Shown piece after piece: positions 1 through 12,212 of a stretch of DNA of 23,869 bases. The stretch comes from JBFKMV01 sp041629655 (GTDB taxonomy: Bacteria > Acidobacteriota > Polarisedimenticolia > Polarisedimenticolales > Polarisedimenticolaceae), in contig JBFKMV010000062.1 of the NCBI GenBank assembly GCA_041629655.1, positions 1 to 23,869 of the forward strand, read 5' to 3'. Position 1 is the first letter of the stretch; every line of letters starts with the position of its first letter. A program made the position numbers and the translations under genes. Under the pieces are notes generated by a model. That model saw only the letters and a program-made list of their open reading frames with translations. It was not told the origin of the DNA and made no database searches.

Positions 1-422
1 AACTCCCGCGCGTACGAGCTGACGGCGTAATCGATGTAGTCTTCCGTTCCGTCGTCGAGTCGGCTGCGGCTGTCGCCCTTGGAGATGGCGTAGGCCTGCG
101 TCAGCTCACGATGACGTTGCAGCAGCAGCTCGCGGAAGTGCTCGCGCTCGCGCGGGGTGAGGCCACGCGGCTTACGGGCACCCTTTTTCTTGACCCGCGC
201 CTTGAGCTTCTTCTTCGCGCCCGCCGCGACGGGCCGGGACCGCTTGGTCGCAGCGGTCTTCGCCTTTCGGACCGGGGCGCTCTTCTTCTTGGCGACCTTG
301 GCCTTGCCGGCGGCCCTGGGTTTCTTCGTCGCGGCCTTCTTGCGCGACGGTGTCTTGCGCACGGCCTTCTTCTTGGTCTGTTTCTTCCGGGCCGGCTTCG
401 CTCTCGCCTTGCTGGTGCTCAT
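1..422 (-). CDS. DksA/TraR-family protein with histone H1-like lysine-rich N-terminal tail (5' part; runs off the left edge)
   Basis: Reading leftwards from ATG at 422 the frame stays open to base 1 (140 codons). Residues 1-86 are a basic low-complexity tail (28 Lys and 11 Arg by my count, with Ala/Pro), like the C-terminal tail of histone H1 or AlgP-type proteins. From about residue 87 a normal DksA/TraR start follows: GLTPREREHF, a helix with RELLLQRHREL, then DDGTEDYIDYAVSSYARE, the acidic coiled-coil-tip region before the zinc finger. The C4 zinc finger would lie outside the window. DksA-type proteins bind RNA polymerase through the secondary channel and act with ppGpp; the tail suggests DNA or RNA binding (inference). 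An in-frame ATG at 428 is an alternative start, and a stop codon lies just upstream of it. No good Shine-Dalgarno precedes either start. The family call is fairly sure, the role of the tail is not. Confidence 0.8.
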   Translation of the reverse strand, partial: MSTSKARAKPARKKQTKKKAVRKTPSRKKAATKKPRAAGKAKVAKKKSAPVRKAKTAATKRSRPVAAGAKKKLKARVKKKGARKPRGLTPREREHFRELLLQRHRELTQAYAISKGDSRSRLDDGTEDYIDYAVSSYARE

Positions 423-511
423 CGTCATCCACTACGACACGGCCGGCGGCGGGTGGCTTTTTGGGGGCCTAAAACCGGGCCCGGACCGCCAGCCTGGTCA
501 AAAGGCGCGTC

Positions 512-540
512 AATATAGTCCCGGCCCGGAGGGGCGTCAA
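512..540 (-). promoter_or_regulatory. Near-consensus sigma70 promoter for the dksA-like gene
   Basis: On the minus strand TTGACG (540-535) and TATATT (517-512) are separated by exactly 17 nt, one mismatch from consensus in each hexamer. The -35 starts 3 nt after the ppdK stop codon (546-544). The expected transcript start near 505 gives a leader of about 80 nt that contains the 10-bp palindrome CCGGGCCCGG and a GGGCC/GGCCC inverted repeat. In such GC-rich DNA a match this good is unlikely by chance. Inferred from sequence only. Confidence 0.7.
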
Positions 541-543
541 GCG

Positions 544-3287
<2,744 letters not shown>

Positions 3288-3288
<1 letters not shown>

Positions 3289-5396
3289 TAGGTCCTCCTG
3301 TCGGCCTCGCCGGACAGCTCGTTGATGTCGAAGTAGCGCGTCAGCACGTCGGAGCGCAGCCGCTGGAGCACCCGCAGACGGTGCGCCGTCTGCCGCGGCT
3401 GCTCGGGATCGATCACCAGCGCCTGCTCGAAAAAGCGGTCCACCGGCTCGACGGTCTCGGCCAGCAGGTCCACCACCGCGGCATAGTCGGCGGCGGCCGC
3501 GGCGCTCTCCAGCCGTCGCGGCAACGTCGTGCAGCGCTGCTCGATCTCGCGGACCGCGGGATCGGAGTCCTCGAACTTCGCGTCCGGTGCGGCGACCGCC
3601 TCGCGCGCCAGTCGATCGTTCTTGCGCAGGATGTTGGCGACCCGCTTGGTCAGCTCGACCAGGTGCCGGAAGTCGTCACGCTCGCGGACCCGGGCGATCG
3701 CCTCGAGCCGCGCCACGACGTCGGGCAACGGCCGGCGGGGTGCTTCGTCGCCACGGCCCGCCAGCGTCACCGAGCGCACCTCGTGCGCGGTGAAGCCACG
3801 CTCGCGCAGGAAGTTCTCCAGCCGCTCGCCGAGGAAGCCGAACACCCGGTCATCGGGCTCGTCGCCCGACGCGGCCTCCCACAGCGTCTGCAGCGATAGC
3901 GGCCAGCCGCGCTCGAGCACCACGCGGAACACGCCGTTGGCCGCCCGGCGCAGGCCGAACGGGTCCCGGGCGCCCGTCGCCCTCTCGCCGCACTCGATCA
4001 GCCGGGCCACCGTGTCGAGCTTGTCGGCCAGCGAGACCAGGCAGCCGGCGGTCGATCCGGGCAGCGGATCGTCGGGGCCCGCCGGGCGGTAATGCTCGTA
4101 GACCGCCTCGGCGACGCGCTCGTCGGCACCCTCGCCGCGCAGCAGCAGGCCGCCGACCACGCCCTGCAGCTCCGGGAACTCCCCCACCGTGCCCGTGACC
4201 AGATCGTTCTTGCACAGCCGCGCCGCCTCGGCAGCGGCCGCGCGCTCCGCCGGCGACAGGCCCGCCGGCGTGCCGATCCGTTCCGCCAGCCCGGCGACCC
4301 GCGCGGCCTTCTCGGCGTAGCTGCCGCCCCGGGCGTGGAACACCACGCGCTCCAGCTCGGGCGAGCACGAATCCAGCGTGCGGCGGCGGTCCTCGTTCCA
4401 GAAGAACCGCGCGTCGTCCAGCCGTCCCCCGACGACCCATTCGTTTCCGCGCCGGATGTGACCGGCGCGGTCGGCGACGTTGTTGGAGACCGCCAGGAAG
4501 GCCGGCGCCAGTCGCTCGCCGGCCTGGACCGAGAAGCACTTCTGGTGGTGCCGCAGCGTGGTCACCAGCAGCTCGCGCGGCAGCTCGAGGTAGGCCTCGT
4601 CGAGGCGGCCCACCACCACCTCCGGCCACTCCACCAGGTCGGCGATCTCGCCCAGCAGCGCGGGGTCCTCGACGGGCGCGGCGCCGATCCCCGCCGCGGC
4701 TTCGCGGAGCTTCCGCTCCAGGATCCGGCGACGCTCCGCGGGATCGACGATCACGTAGGCCGCGGCCAGCGCCGCCGCGTACCGCGCGGGACTCGGGACC
4801 GGGATCTCGCCGTCGGACAGGAAGCGATGGCCGACGGAATGGCCGGCGGCCCGGATTCCGAACAGCTCCAGCCTCAGCACGCGCTCGCCGTGCAGCGCCA
4901 GCACCCAGTGCACCGGGCGCACCCAGCGCGAGGCGCCGTCACCCCAGCGCATCGTCTTCGGAAACGACATCCCCGAAACCGCCGCGGGCAGCTCGTCCGC
5001 CAGCACCTCGCCGACCTCACGCCCGGCGACGCGCCGCCGCAACCCGGCGTACTCGCCACGATCCGTCGCGATGCGCTCCAGCGCGGTGGGCTCGACACCC
5101 TGCTTGCGCGCGAACCCCTCCGCCGCCCGCGTCGGCCGGCCCGCCTCGTCGAAGGCCCGGTCCGCCGGCGGCCCCGTGACGACCTCGTCGCGATCGGCCT
5201 GGCGCGATTCCACCTGCTCGACATGCACCGCCAGCCGGCGGGCTCCACCCCAGGCCCGGGCCTCGCCGTGGCCGAGACCGGCGCGGGCCAGGATCGCGAC
5301 CACGCGCTCGCGAAGCTCCGCGGTCGCGCCCGCGATCATCCGGGCCGGGATCTCCTCGCAGCCGATTTCCAGCAGCAGCGGCGCGTGCTCCGGCAT
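3288..5396 (-). CDS. glyS: Glycyl-tRNA synthetase, beta subunit
   Basis: Large subunit of the bacterial heterotetrameric glycyl-tRNA synthetase, which binds tRNA-Gly and works with GlyQ. At 702 aa it matches the usual 680-710. It opens with LLLEIGCEEIPARM, the conserved start of GlyS, and contains the family segments MSFPKTMRWGD and LVTTLRHHQKCFSV. The C-terminal third is the helical anticodon-binding (DALR-like) region, including RDPFGLRRAANG and RYFDINELSGEADRRT at the end. The ATG at 5396-5394 lies 3 nt after the glyQ stop (TAG, 5402-5400), with GGAG upstream overlapping the glyQ end. The stop shares one base with the ppdK start. Confidence 0.97.
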
Positions 5397-5399
5397 CGA

Positions 5400-6322
<923 letters not shown>

Positions 6323-6326
<4 letters not shown>

Positions 6327-7102
6327 CGTCGCCCCTCCCGCTGCGTCGCCCCGACGGCGCGCTCGAGGTGACGGTACGTGCGCAGCCCGCGCTCGAGGAA
6401 CGCCTGCAGCGAGCCGCGCAGCAACAGTTCGAGGCCCGCTCCGGTGCGGGTCGACTCGACGAATCGATCGAGGCCGGCGGGCGGGTTGGCAAGTGCCGCC
6501 GCCACGAACGCCCGCTCGCCGGACCCCACGGGCCGGGTGCGCGTCTCCGTGCGACCGCGGCAACCCGCGCACAGCAGCCCGTGCTCGGCGCAGGCCCAGC
6601 GGCGGCCGGACCCGGCGATCGCACTCGAACAGCGGGCGCAGTAGCCCAGCTCCGGGAGCACGCCGTGCAGCTTCAGCGTCCACAGCTCGAAGTAGCGCAC
6701 CGCCGTGACCGGGTGGAGCCCCTGCTCCACCGCGTCGAGCACCGCGCCCAGCAGCCGGAACAACCGCGGGTCGCCCTGCCCCTCGCGCTCGGTGCCGCCC
6801 GCAATCTCCGCGATGACCGCGCAGGCGGCCTGGCGGCCCGGCTCGGCCTGCATTCCGGCATAGGAGCGCAACGGCTCGAGCGAGTCGATCCGCGCCAGGT
6901 CGCGCCCCTCGCGCTCCGACCAGCCGGCGCGGACCCGGGTCAGCGGCTCCAGCGCGCCGCCGAAACGCCGGCGGCTGCGTCGGGCGGCCCGTGCCACACC
7001 GCGGACGCGCCCCGCCTGCTCGGCGAGCAGCGTCACGATCAGGTCCGCCTCGCCGAGCTGGTGGGTACCCAACACGTACGCCTCGTCGCTGTGGTGTCTC
7101 AC
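6323..7102 (-). CDS. recO: DNA repair protein RecO
   Basis: Recombination mediator that with RecR helps load RecA on SSB-coated DNA (RecFOR pathway). The 259-aa protein starts with an OB-fold carrying the RecO hallmark YVLGTHQLGEADLIVTLL, then a helical domain, then a zinc site with Cys at about 155, 158, 171, 178 and 181 (YCARC ... CAEHGLLCAGC). The C-terminal RTYRHLERAVG is also typical. The start is GTG at 7102-7100 with no strong ribosome site, and the preceding ATG at 7110 is out of frame. The stop TGA overlaps the glyQ TTG. Appears to head a recO-glyQ-glyS-ppdK unit with its own promoter, since 134 nt separate it from era. Confidence 0.93.
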
Positions 7103-7190
7103 ACCGCCATCCGCGGGCCGCCTCGTGCGGTGTCCGTCACGCGCCCGCCGCGAGATCGCGTGGGGCCGTGCGCCCGCTCGGGGAACGGCG

Positions 7191-7217
7191 AATATAGCAG
7201 AATGGCGGTACTTTCAC
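7191..7217 (-). promoter_or_regulatory. Candidate extended -10 promoter for recO-glyQ-glyS-ppdK
   Basis: In the era-recO gap the minus strand reads TGCTATATT (7199-7191), an extended -10 element with the same TATATT hexamer as the dksA-like promoter. A weak -35 (GTGAAA, 7217-7212) stands 15 nt upstream inside a hairpin. Expected start near 7184, giving a leader of about 80 nt. Sequence-based guess; the short spacer means activity would rest on the extended -10. Confidence 0.45.
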
Positions 7218-7236
7218 CGCCCGGCGAACCCGCCGG
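7204..7236 (-). terminator. Two abutting hairpins directly after era (terminator-like)
   Basis: Immediately after the era stop the minus strand forms CCGGCG-GGTT-CGCCGG (7236-7221), then GGCGGT-GAAAGT-ACCGCC (7221-7204). Both have perfect 6-bp stems and share one base. The second is followed by ATTCTGCTATATT, not a clean U-run, so it is at best a weak intrinsic terminator or an mRNA 3'-end stabiliser. The -35 of the recO promoter lies within the second hairpin. Confidence 0.45.
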
Positions 7237-8148
7237 TCAACCCAGGCCGAGCTCGCGCAGGGTGCGCCGGTCGTTGCGCCAGTCGCGCCGCACCGTGACC
7301 CACAGCTTCAGCATCACCTGCGTGTCGAGCAATCGCTCCAGGTCGCGACGCGCCTCGCTGCCGACCGTCCGCAGCATCCGGCCCTCGCGCCCGATCACGA
7401 TCGCCTTCTGGGACTCGCGCTCGACGAGCACCACGGCGTCGATCTCGACCAGCTGCTCGCCTTCCTGCCACCGCTCCACGACGACGGCGGTGGCGTGCGG
7501 CAGCTCCTGCCGCGTGTGGTGCAGCAGCTTCTCGCGAATCCACTCCGCGGCCAGCGAGCGCTCGGGCTGGTCCGTCAGGTAGTCGTCGGGAAACAGCGGC
7601 GCCGACTCCGGCATGAGCTCCAGCAGCCGATCGACGAGCCGGTCGCAGCCGTCGCCGGTGAGCGCCGAGACCGGAATCACCTCGGGGAACGACCACTCCG
7701 CCACGATCGACTGCATCATCGGCAGCAGGCGGGTCTTGGGTTGGACGCGATCGATCTTGTTCAACAGCGCCACGCGGGGGACACCGCTCCGCTCGAGCAG
7801 CGCCGCGATCTCCCGGTCCCCCGGCCCCGGCCCGCAGGTCGCGTCGATCAGCTGCGCGACCAGGTCGACCCCGCGCAGCGTTTCCCGGGCCACGCGCACC
7901 ATCTCGCGGTTCATACGGTAGCGCGGGCGGTGGAACCCCGGCGTGTCGACGAACACCAGCTGCCCGCGCCCCGGCAGCGTCACCACACCCGTGATGCGGT
8001 TGCGCGTGGTCTGCGGCACGTCGGCCACGGCGGCGACCTTCTGCCCGAGCAGCCGGTTGAGCAGCGTCGACTTGCCGACGTTGGTCCAGCCCACCAGCGC
8101 CACCAGGCCCGCCCGCGTGGGCGCCAGGGGCTCGCCGGGGGCGCTCAA
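7237..8148 (-). CDS. era: GTPase Era
   Basis: GTPase that binds the 3' end of 16S rRNA and assists 30S assembly. The 303 aa (family about 300) hold the G motifs in order: G1 GWTNVGKST (20-28), G2 region PQTTRNRITGV (45-55), G3 DTPG (68-71), G4 NKID (130-133) and G5 SAL. A C-terminal KH domain carries the typical IVIGREGRMLRTVGSEAR. The usual GRPNVGKS is GWTNVGKS here, a mild oddity. The start is TTG at 8148-8146, overlapping the upstream corC-like stop as TTGA. The next in-frame start would cut into the first beta strand. Follows phoH and ybeY, other rRNA-maturation genes. Confidence 0.95.
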   Translation of the reverse strand: MSAPGEPLAPTRAGLVALVGWTNVGKSTLLNRLLGQKVAAVADVPQTTRNRITGVVTLPGRGQLVFVDTPGFHRPRYRMNREMVRVARETLRGVDLVAQLIDATCGPGPGDREIAALLERSGVPRVALLNKIDRVQPKTRLLPMMQSIVAEWSFPEVIPVSALTGDGCDRLVDRLLELMPESAPLFPDDYLTDQPERSLAAEWIREKLLHHTRQELPHATAVVVERWQEGEQLVEIDAVVLVERESQKAIVIGREGRMLRTVGSEARRDLERLLDTQVMLKLWVTVRRDWRNDRRTLRELGLG

Positions 8149-9440
8149 CCGCCGACCTGGACGTCGCCCGAGCTTTCGGCCGCCCGCCCCACGCGAACGC
8201 GGTAGACGCGGCGGGGATCCGCCTCGAGCACCTCGAACTGCAGACCGTGGGCCTGCAGTCGCTCGCCCTTTCGTGGTACGCGTCCCACACCGGCGACGAC
8301 CAGTCCCGCCACGGTGTCGAACTCGCGCTCGCCGATGTCGATCCGGAACAGGTCCTCCAGCTCCTTGACCGGGACGACACCGCTGACGATCCAGCTGCCG
8401 TCCGCCTGCTCCTGGATCCGCTGCTCCTCCTCGTCGTGCTCGTCGCGAATCTCGCCGACGATCTCCTCCACCAGATCCTCGAGCGAAACCAGTCCGGCGA
8501 TGCCGCCGTACTCGTCGATCACCATCGCGATCTGTGTTCGGAGCCGCAGCTCGGTCAGCAACTCGGCGAGCGTCAACGTTTCGGGGACGAAGTGGGCGGG
8601 CCGCACGTATTCCAGGATCCTGGCCTCGGCCTTGCCCTCCTCCCAGGCCCGGATCAGGTCGCGGGCGTGCAGGATGCCGACGACGTTGTCGATCGAGTGG
8701 CGGAACACCGGGATCCGCGAGTGGCCGCTCTCGATCATCGTCCGGCGCGCCTCAGCGATCGGGGCCGTCACCGGCAACGAAACGATGTCGGTGCGCGCGG
8801 TCATGATCTCGCGCACCCGCGTCTCGTCCAGGTCGGCGATCCCGCGGATCATGCGGCCTTCCTCGCCCTCCAGGATGCCCTCGCTCTCGCCGACCTCGAT
8901 CAGCGCCTCGACCTCTTCGTCCTGGTCCTCGTCGTTGCCGTCCTCGCGGTCACGCGCGCGGAGGCTGATCCGCCACAGCACGCGGTTGAGCGGCGCCACG
9001 AACGGGTACAGCACGGCGTGCACCAGCCGGACCACGTGGGCCGTGAGCCGCAACGCCAGCCGCGGGTTGACCAGCGCCAGACCGCGCGCCACGAAGCCCT
9101 CGACGAACACCACGCCGACGACGGCGCCGACGATCACGCCGAGGATCCAGGGGTACGGCCAGTCGGCCACCCAGGCCGTGACCCCGAGCAGCACGCAACC
9201 GCCGAGCAGGCTGAGCTGGCGCGCCAGGTAGGCCGCCGAGCGGTAGGTCGACGGCGGGGTGCGCAAGCTGACCACGAACCGCAGCCGGCCGCCCGACTCG
9301 GCGCCCAACCGGCGCAACGCCACGCGACTCAGCGCCGACGCCGCGACCAGCGCCACCGACAAGGCCAGCTCCAGCGCCAGCAACAGCAGCGCGCCGACGA
9401 GCGAGAGCGTCAGGATCAAACCGGGCTGCGACTCGCTCAT
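8145..9440 (-). CDS. HlyC/CorC-family membrane protein (CNNM domain, paired CBS domains)
   Basis: Member of the CorC/HlyC/CNNM family, often linked to magnesium or cobalt efflux or resistance; the substrate here is unknown. 431 aa. Residues about 8-35, 75-92 and 97-117 are strongly hydrophobic, with another likely segment near 138-156, giving the N-terminal membrane (DUF21-like) domain. An acidic linker follows (REDGNDEDQDEEVEAL). The CBS pair begins at MTARTDIVSLPV (213) and includes HSRIPVFRHSIDNVVGILHARDL and IAMVIDEYGGIAGLVSLEDLVEEIVGEI. The C-terminal CorC_HlyC domain (345-418) has FDTVAGLV and GRVPRKGE. The ATG at 9440-9438 overlaps the ybeY stop as ATGA, and its own stop overlaps era as TTGA. 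Genes of this family commonly sit next to ybeY. Confidence 0.92.
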   Translation of the reverse strand: MSESQPGLILTLSLVGALLLLALELALSVALVAASALSRVALRRLGAESGGRLRFVVSLRTPPSTYRSAAYLARQLSLLGGCVLLGVTAWVADWPYPWILGVIVGAVVGVVFVEGFVARGLALVNPRLALRLTAHVVRLVHAVLYPFVAPLNRVLWRISLRARDREDGNDEDQDEEVEALIEVGESEGILEGEEGRMIRGIADLDETRVREIMTARTDIVSLPVTAPIAEARRTMIESGHSRIPVFRHSIDNVVGILHARDLIRAWEEGKAEARILEYVRPAHFVPETLTLAELLTELRLRTQIAMVIDEYGGIAGLVSLEDLVEEIVGEIRDEHDEEEQRIQEQADGSWIVSGVVPVKELEDLFRIDIGEREFDTVAGLVVAGVGRVPRKGERLQAHGLQFEVLEADPRRVYRVRVGRAAESSGDVQVGG

Positions 9441-9892
9441 GCGCGGTCGACCAGCCGCCGCGCCAGGCGTCGCTGGAGCCTCATCATCGTGCCGTTGTCC
9501 TTCTCGTGGTCGTGCCCGAGCAGGTGCAGGTAGCCGTGCAGCAACAACAGCTCCAGCTCGCGCCGCAGCCGGTGCCCGCGCTGCCGGGCCTGCTCGCGGG
9601 CCCGCGTGACCGAGATCACGATGTCTCCGAGATGGCAGCCGCCCTCCGGATCGGTGCTGCCGTCGCCGGGGAACGACAGCACGTCGGTGCTCGTGTCGCG
9701 GCCGCGGAACCGCCGGTTCAACTCGCGCATCCGGCGGTCGGAGACCAGGCAGACCGCCAGCCGGTCGGCCCGCCCGGGTGGCTCGGCGGCAATCAGCCGG
9801 TCCAAAAAGCGCCGCAGCGCGGCGCGGTCCACGCGCTGGCCGCGCTGACGGTCGAGCAACGTGATCTCCAACTCAGCGCCCTCGCGCCACAC
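9437..9892 (-). CDS. ybeY: Endoribonuclease / rRNA maturation factor YbeY
   Basis: Single-strand-specific metallo-RNase implicated in 16S rRNA 3'-end processing and ribosome quality control. 151 aa with the diagnostic zinc motif HGYLHLLGHDH, ligands His119, His123 and His129, preceded by DTSTDVLSFPG and HLGDIVIS. The GTG at 9892-9890 gives a 20-nt overlap with the upstream HD-protein gene. A TTG at 9871-9869, just after that gene's stop and preceded by GAGG, would give 144 aa beginning EITLLDRQ and is equally plausible. The stop overlaps the corC-like gene (ATGA). Confidence 0.95.
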   Translation of the reverse strand: MWREGAELEITLLDRQRGQRVDRAALRRFLDRLIAAEPPGRADRLAVCLVSDRRMRELNRRFRGRDTSTDVLSFPGDGSTDPEGGCHLGDIVISVTRAREQARQRGHRLRRELELLLLHGYLHLLGHDHEKDNGTMMRLQRRLARRLVDRA

Positions 9893-12212
9893 GGCGCGCC
9901 CCGCTGGCCGCCGCCTTGTTGTCGCCCTTCGACTTGCCGAAGTCGAACCCCGGATAGTCGACGCGATGGTGGTACATGCTGACCAACACGCGCAGGAACG
10001 CCTTCTGGATCCGGTCCAGGTCGACGAACGTCAGGTCGCACTCGACCAGCTGGCGATCCAGCACGATCGCGTCGGTGACCTTGCGGATCACCTCGCGCAA
10101 CTTGTTCAGCGACGGTTCGTCCAGCGTGCGCGCCGCCGCCTCGATCCCGTCCGCCAGCATGAAGATCGCCGCCTCGCGGGTTTGCGGCTTGGGGCCGGGG
10201 TAGCGGAAGTCCTCTTGCTTGATCGGACCCATCGAGGGGTCGCTGCGCTTTTTCGCCTTCTCGTAGAAGTACGTCATCAGACGGGTGCCGTGGTGTTGCG
10301 GGATGATGTCCACGATCTGCTCGGGCAGCCCCGCCTCCCGGGCCAGCTTGATCCCGTCCTTGACGTGGGCCATCACGACCAGCGCCGACATCGACGGCGA
10401 GAGCTTGTCGTGCGGGTTCTCCCCGCCCTGGTTCTCGACGTAGTACTCCGGCTTGAGCATCTTGCCGATGTCGTGGTACACCGCGGCCACGCGGCAGAAC
10501 AGCGAGTTGGCGCCGATCGCCTTGGCCCCCTCCTCGGCCAGCGTGCCGACCACCAGGCTGTGGTTGTACGAGCCGGGCGCCTTGACCGCAAGCTCCGAGA
10601 GCAGCGGCGTGTTGCTGTTGGACAACTCGAGCAACCGCACGTCGGTAAGCACGCGGAACAGGCCTTCCAGCAGCGGCAACGCGAACGAGACCACCAGACC
10701 CACGCCCACGGCACCGCCGACGAACGCCAACCCCGCCACCAGCCCCGCGCCCGGCCAGGCCTCGACGCCGCCCTTCAGCGTTTCCAGCGCCAGCGCGCTG
10801 GCCGCGCCGACCAGCCCCACCACCAGGCCGGCGCGAATCAGCGCCGCACGCTCGCGATAGGTCGAGATGGCGTAGATCCCGCCCCACTGCACCAGCAGGC
10901 CCCAGGTCATCAGGTAGGGGTCCCAGGCGTTCATGGCGCCGAACAGCAGAGCCGTGAACGACGCGTAGACCATCGAGATGCGGCCGTTGGCCAGCAGCGC
11001 GATCATGATCGACCCCGCCCCCAGCGGGACCAGATAGTTGTAGTCCTGGAGCTGGTTGAACGGGGCGTCGAACCCCTGGACGACCTTGCCGGCCACCCAC
11101 AGCAGCGCGTGCGCCAGCAGCAGCACACCGAGCTGGACCAGCACCAGCAGCGCGTGCAGATGACGGATCTTCTTGAAGTGACGCTGGTGGTACGAGGCGT
11201 AGCGGTACAGAAAGAACGCCAGCAACGTGGTCAGAAAGATCAGCCCGATCAGGTCCAGCACGCCCAACCGGCCGCTCGAGGCGCGGCCGGCCGACTCCAA
11301 CCGATCCATGATCGCCGGGGTGACCTCCTCACCCTCCTGCACCAGCAACGTGCCGCGCGCGACCTTGACCAGCACCGGCGGGACCGCCGCTACAGCGGCC
11401 TGCCGCCGCTGGCGCGTGCCCTCGACGCTCAGCGCCAGATTGGTGTCGATGAACGAGGCCAGCAACTTGCCCAGCAGCCGTTGCTGCGACTCGGGCAGCG
11501 GCAGCGCTTCGGCCACCGCCGCTCGCGCCCGCTCGCGCGCCGCGTCCAGGTCCAGCACGCCCTCGTAGCTCGACAGGCGGGTCTCCCGGTCGCCCGGGAT
11601 CTCCACCACCGTGATCTCGGGTTCGCGCTCCAACAGCGCCTTGTTGCCGACGACCGGCCCGCGCATCACGCGGCGCAGGATCGCGGCCAGCTCCTGCTCC
11701 AGCTCCGCCGCGAAGCGCTCGCGCTGCAGCAGGCTCACCGTCGGCTGGCCGATCCGGCCGGACAGCTCGCGCAGCGCCGGTGCGGCCGACGGTCCTCCCT
11801 CCAGCGCCTGGCGGCCGCGCTGGAACAGCGCGCTCAGCTCGCGGGCCAGCCGAGCGCCGCGCGCGCTGTCGTGGACCCACACCTCGGGAACCTCGGCGAT
11901 CGCCTGCCGGCGGCGCTCCTCGGTCAGCTCCTCGTCGGGCAGCTCCAGGTCGTAGCCGGCCTTGATGTCGCGGGGGGCCGGCTCGCCCACCGCGAGCCCC
12001 TCGTAGCTCAGGCCGCAACGCTGGTTACCCAGCAGCAGCAACGTCACCAGCACGAAGGCCACGCTCCACAACGCGTCCGCGTCGAGCACGCGGTCGGAGG
12101 CCTTGCGGAACGACCCGCGGATCCGCGACGGAAAGCTCAGCTTGCGGGTCGGCCGGGCCGGACGCGTCTTGCGGAACCCCGGTTTCTTCGGCGATGGAAC
12201 GTCTTCACTCAC
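9873..12212 (-). CDS. 7TMR-HD / PgpH-type membrane HD-domain phosphohydrolase (likely c-di-AMP phosphodiesterase)
   Basis: 779 aa. A basic cytoplasmic N-terminus (about 1-45) is followed by one membrane segment (48-62), a large extracytoplasmic 7TMR-HDED-type domain (about 65-330, GEPAPRDIKAGYDLEL), a multi-span membrane region (about 335-530) and a C-terminal cytoplasmic HD domain. HD-family metal residues are visible in order: YNHSLVVGT, YHDIGK (His580-Asp581), NPHDKLSPSMSALVV, HVKDG, IIPQHHGT and MLADGIEAA. In Listeria and others this architecture (PgpH) hydrolyses cyclic di-AMP, so that activity is inferred. The frame continues upstream through phoH, but the true start is GTG at 12212-12210, with GAGGA 6 nt before it and a GTGA overlap with the phoH stop. 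No diadenylate cyclase lies in the window. Confidence 0.92.
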   Translation of the reverse strand: MSEDVPSPKKPGFRKTRPARPTRKLSFPSRIRGSFRKASDRVLDADALWSVAFVLVTLLLLGNQRCGLSYEGLAVGEPAPRDIKAGYDLELPDEELTEERRRQAIAEVPEVWVHDSARGARLARELSALFQRGRQALEGGPSAAPALRELSGRIGQPTVSLLQRERFAAELEQELAAILRRVMRGPVVGNKALLEREPEITVVEIPGDRETRLSSYEGVLDLDAARERARAAVAEALPLPESQQRLLGKLLASFIDTNLALSVEGTRQRRQAAVAAVPPVLVKVARGTLLVQEGEEVTPAIMDRLESAGRASSGRLGVLDLIGLIFLTTLLAFFLYRYASYHQRHFKKIRHLHALLVLVQLGVLLLAHALLWVAGKVVQGFDAPFNQLQDYNYLVPLGAGSIMIALLANGRISMVYASFTALLFGAMNAWDPYLMTWGLLVQWGGIYAISTYRERAALIRAGLVVGLVGAASALALETLKGGVEAWPGAGLVAGLAFVGGAVGVGLVVSFALPLLEGLFRVLTDVRLLELSNSNTPLLSELAVKAPGSYNHSLVVGTLAEEGAKAIGANSLFCRVAAVYHDIGKMLKPEYYVENQGGENPHDKLSPSMSALVVMAHVKDGIKLAREAGLPEQIVDIIPQHHGTRLMTYFYEKAKKRSDPSMGPIKQEDFRYPGPKPQTREAAIFMLADGIEAAARTLDEPSLNKLREVIRKVTDAIVLDRQLVECDLTFVDLDRIQKAFLRVLVSMYHHRVDYPGFDFGKSKGDNKAAASGARRVARGR

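Noticed and set aside
464..500. Intrinsic terminator for ppdK
   Set aside because: GC-rich palindromes exist but they lie downstream of the dksA-like promoter and have no U-run on the minus strand, so they belong to the next leader.
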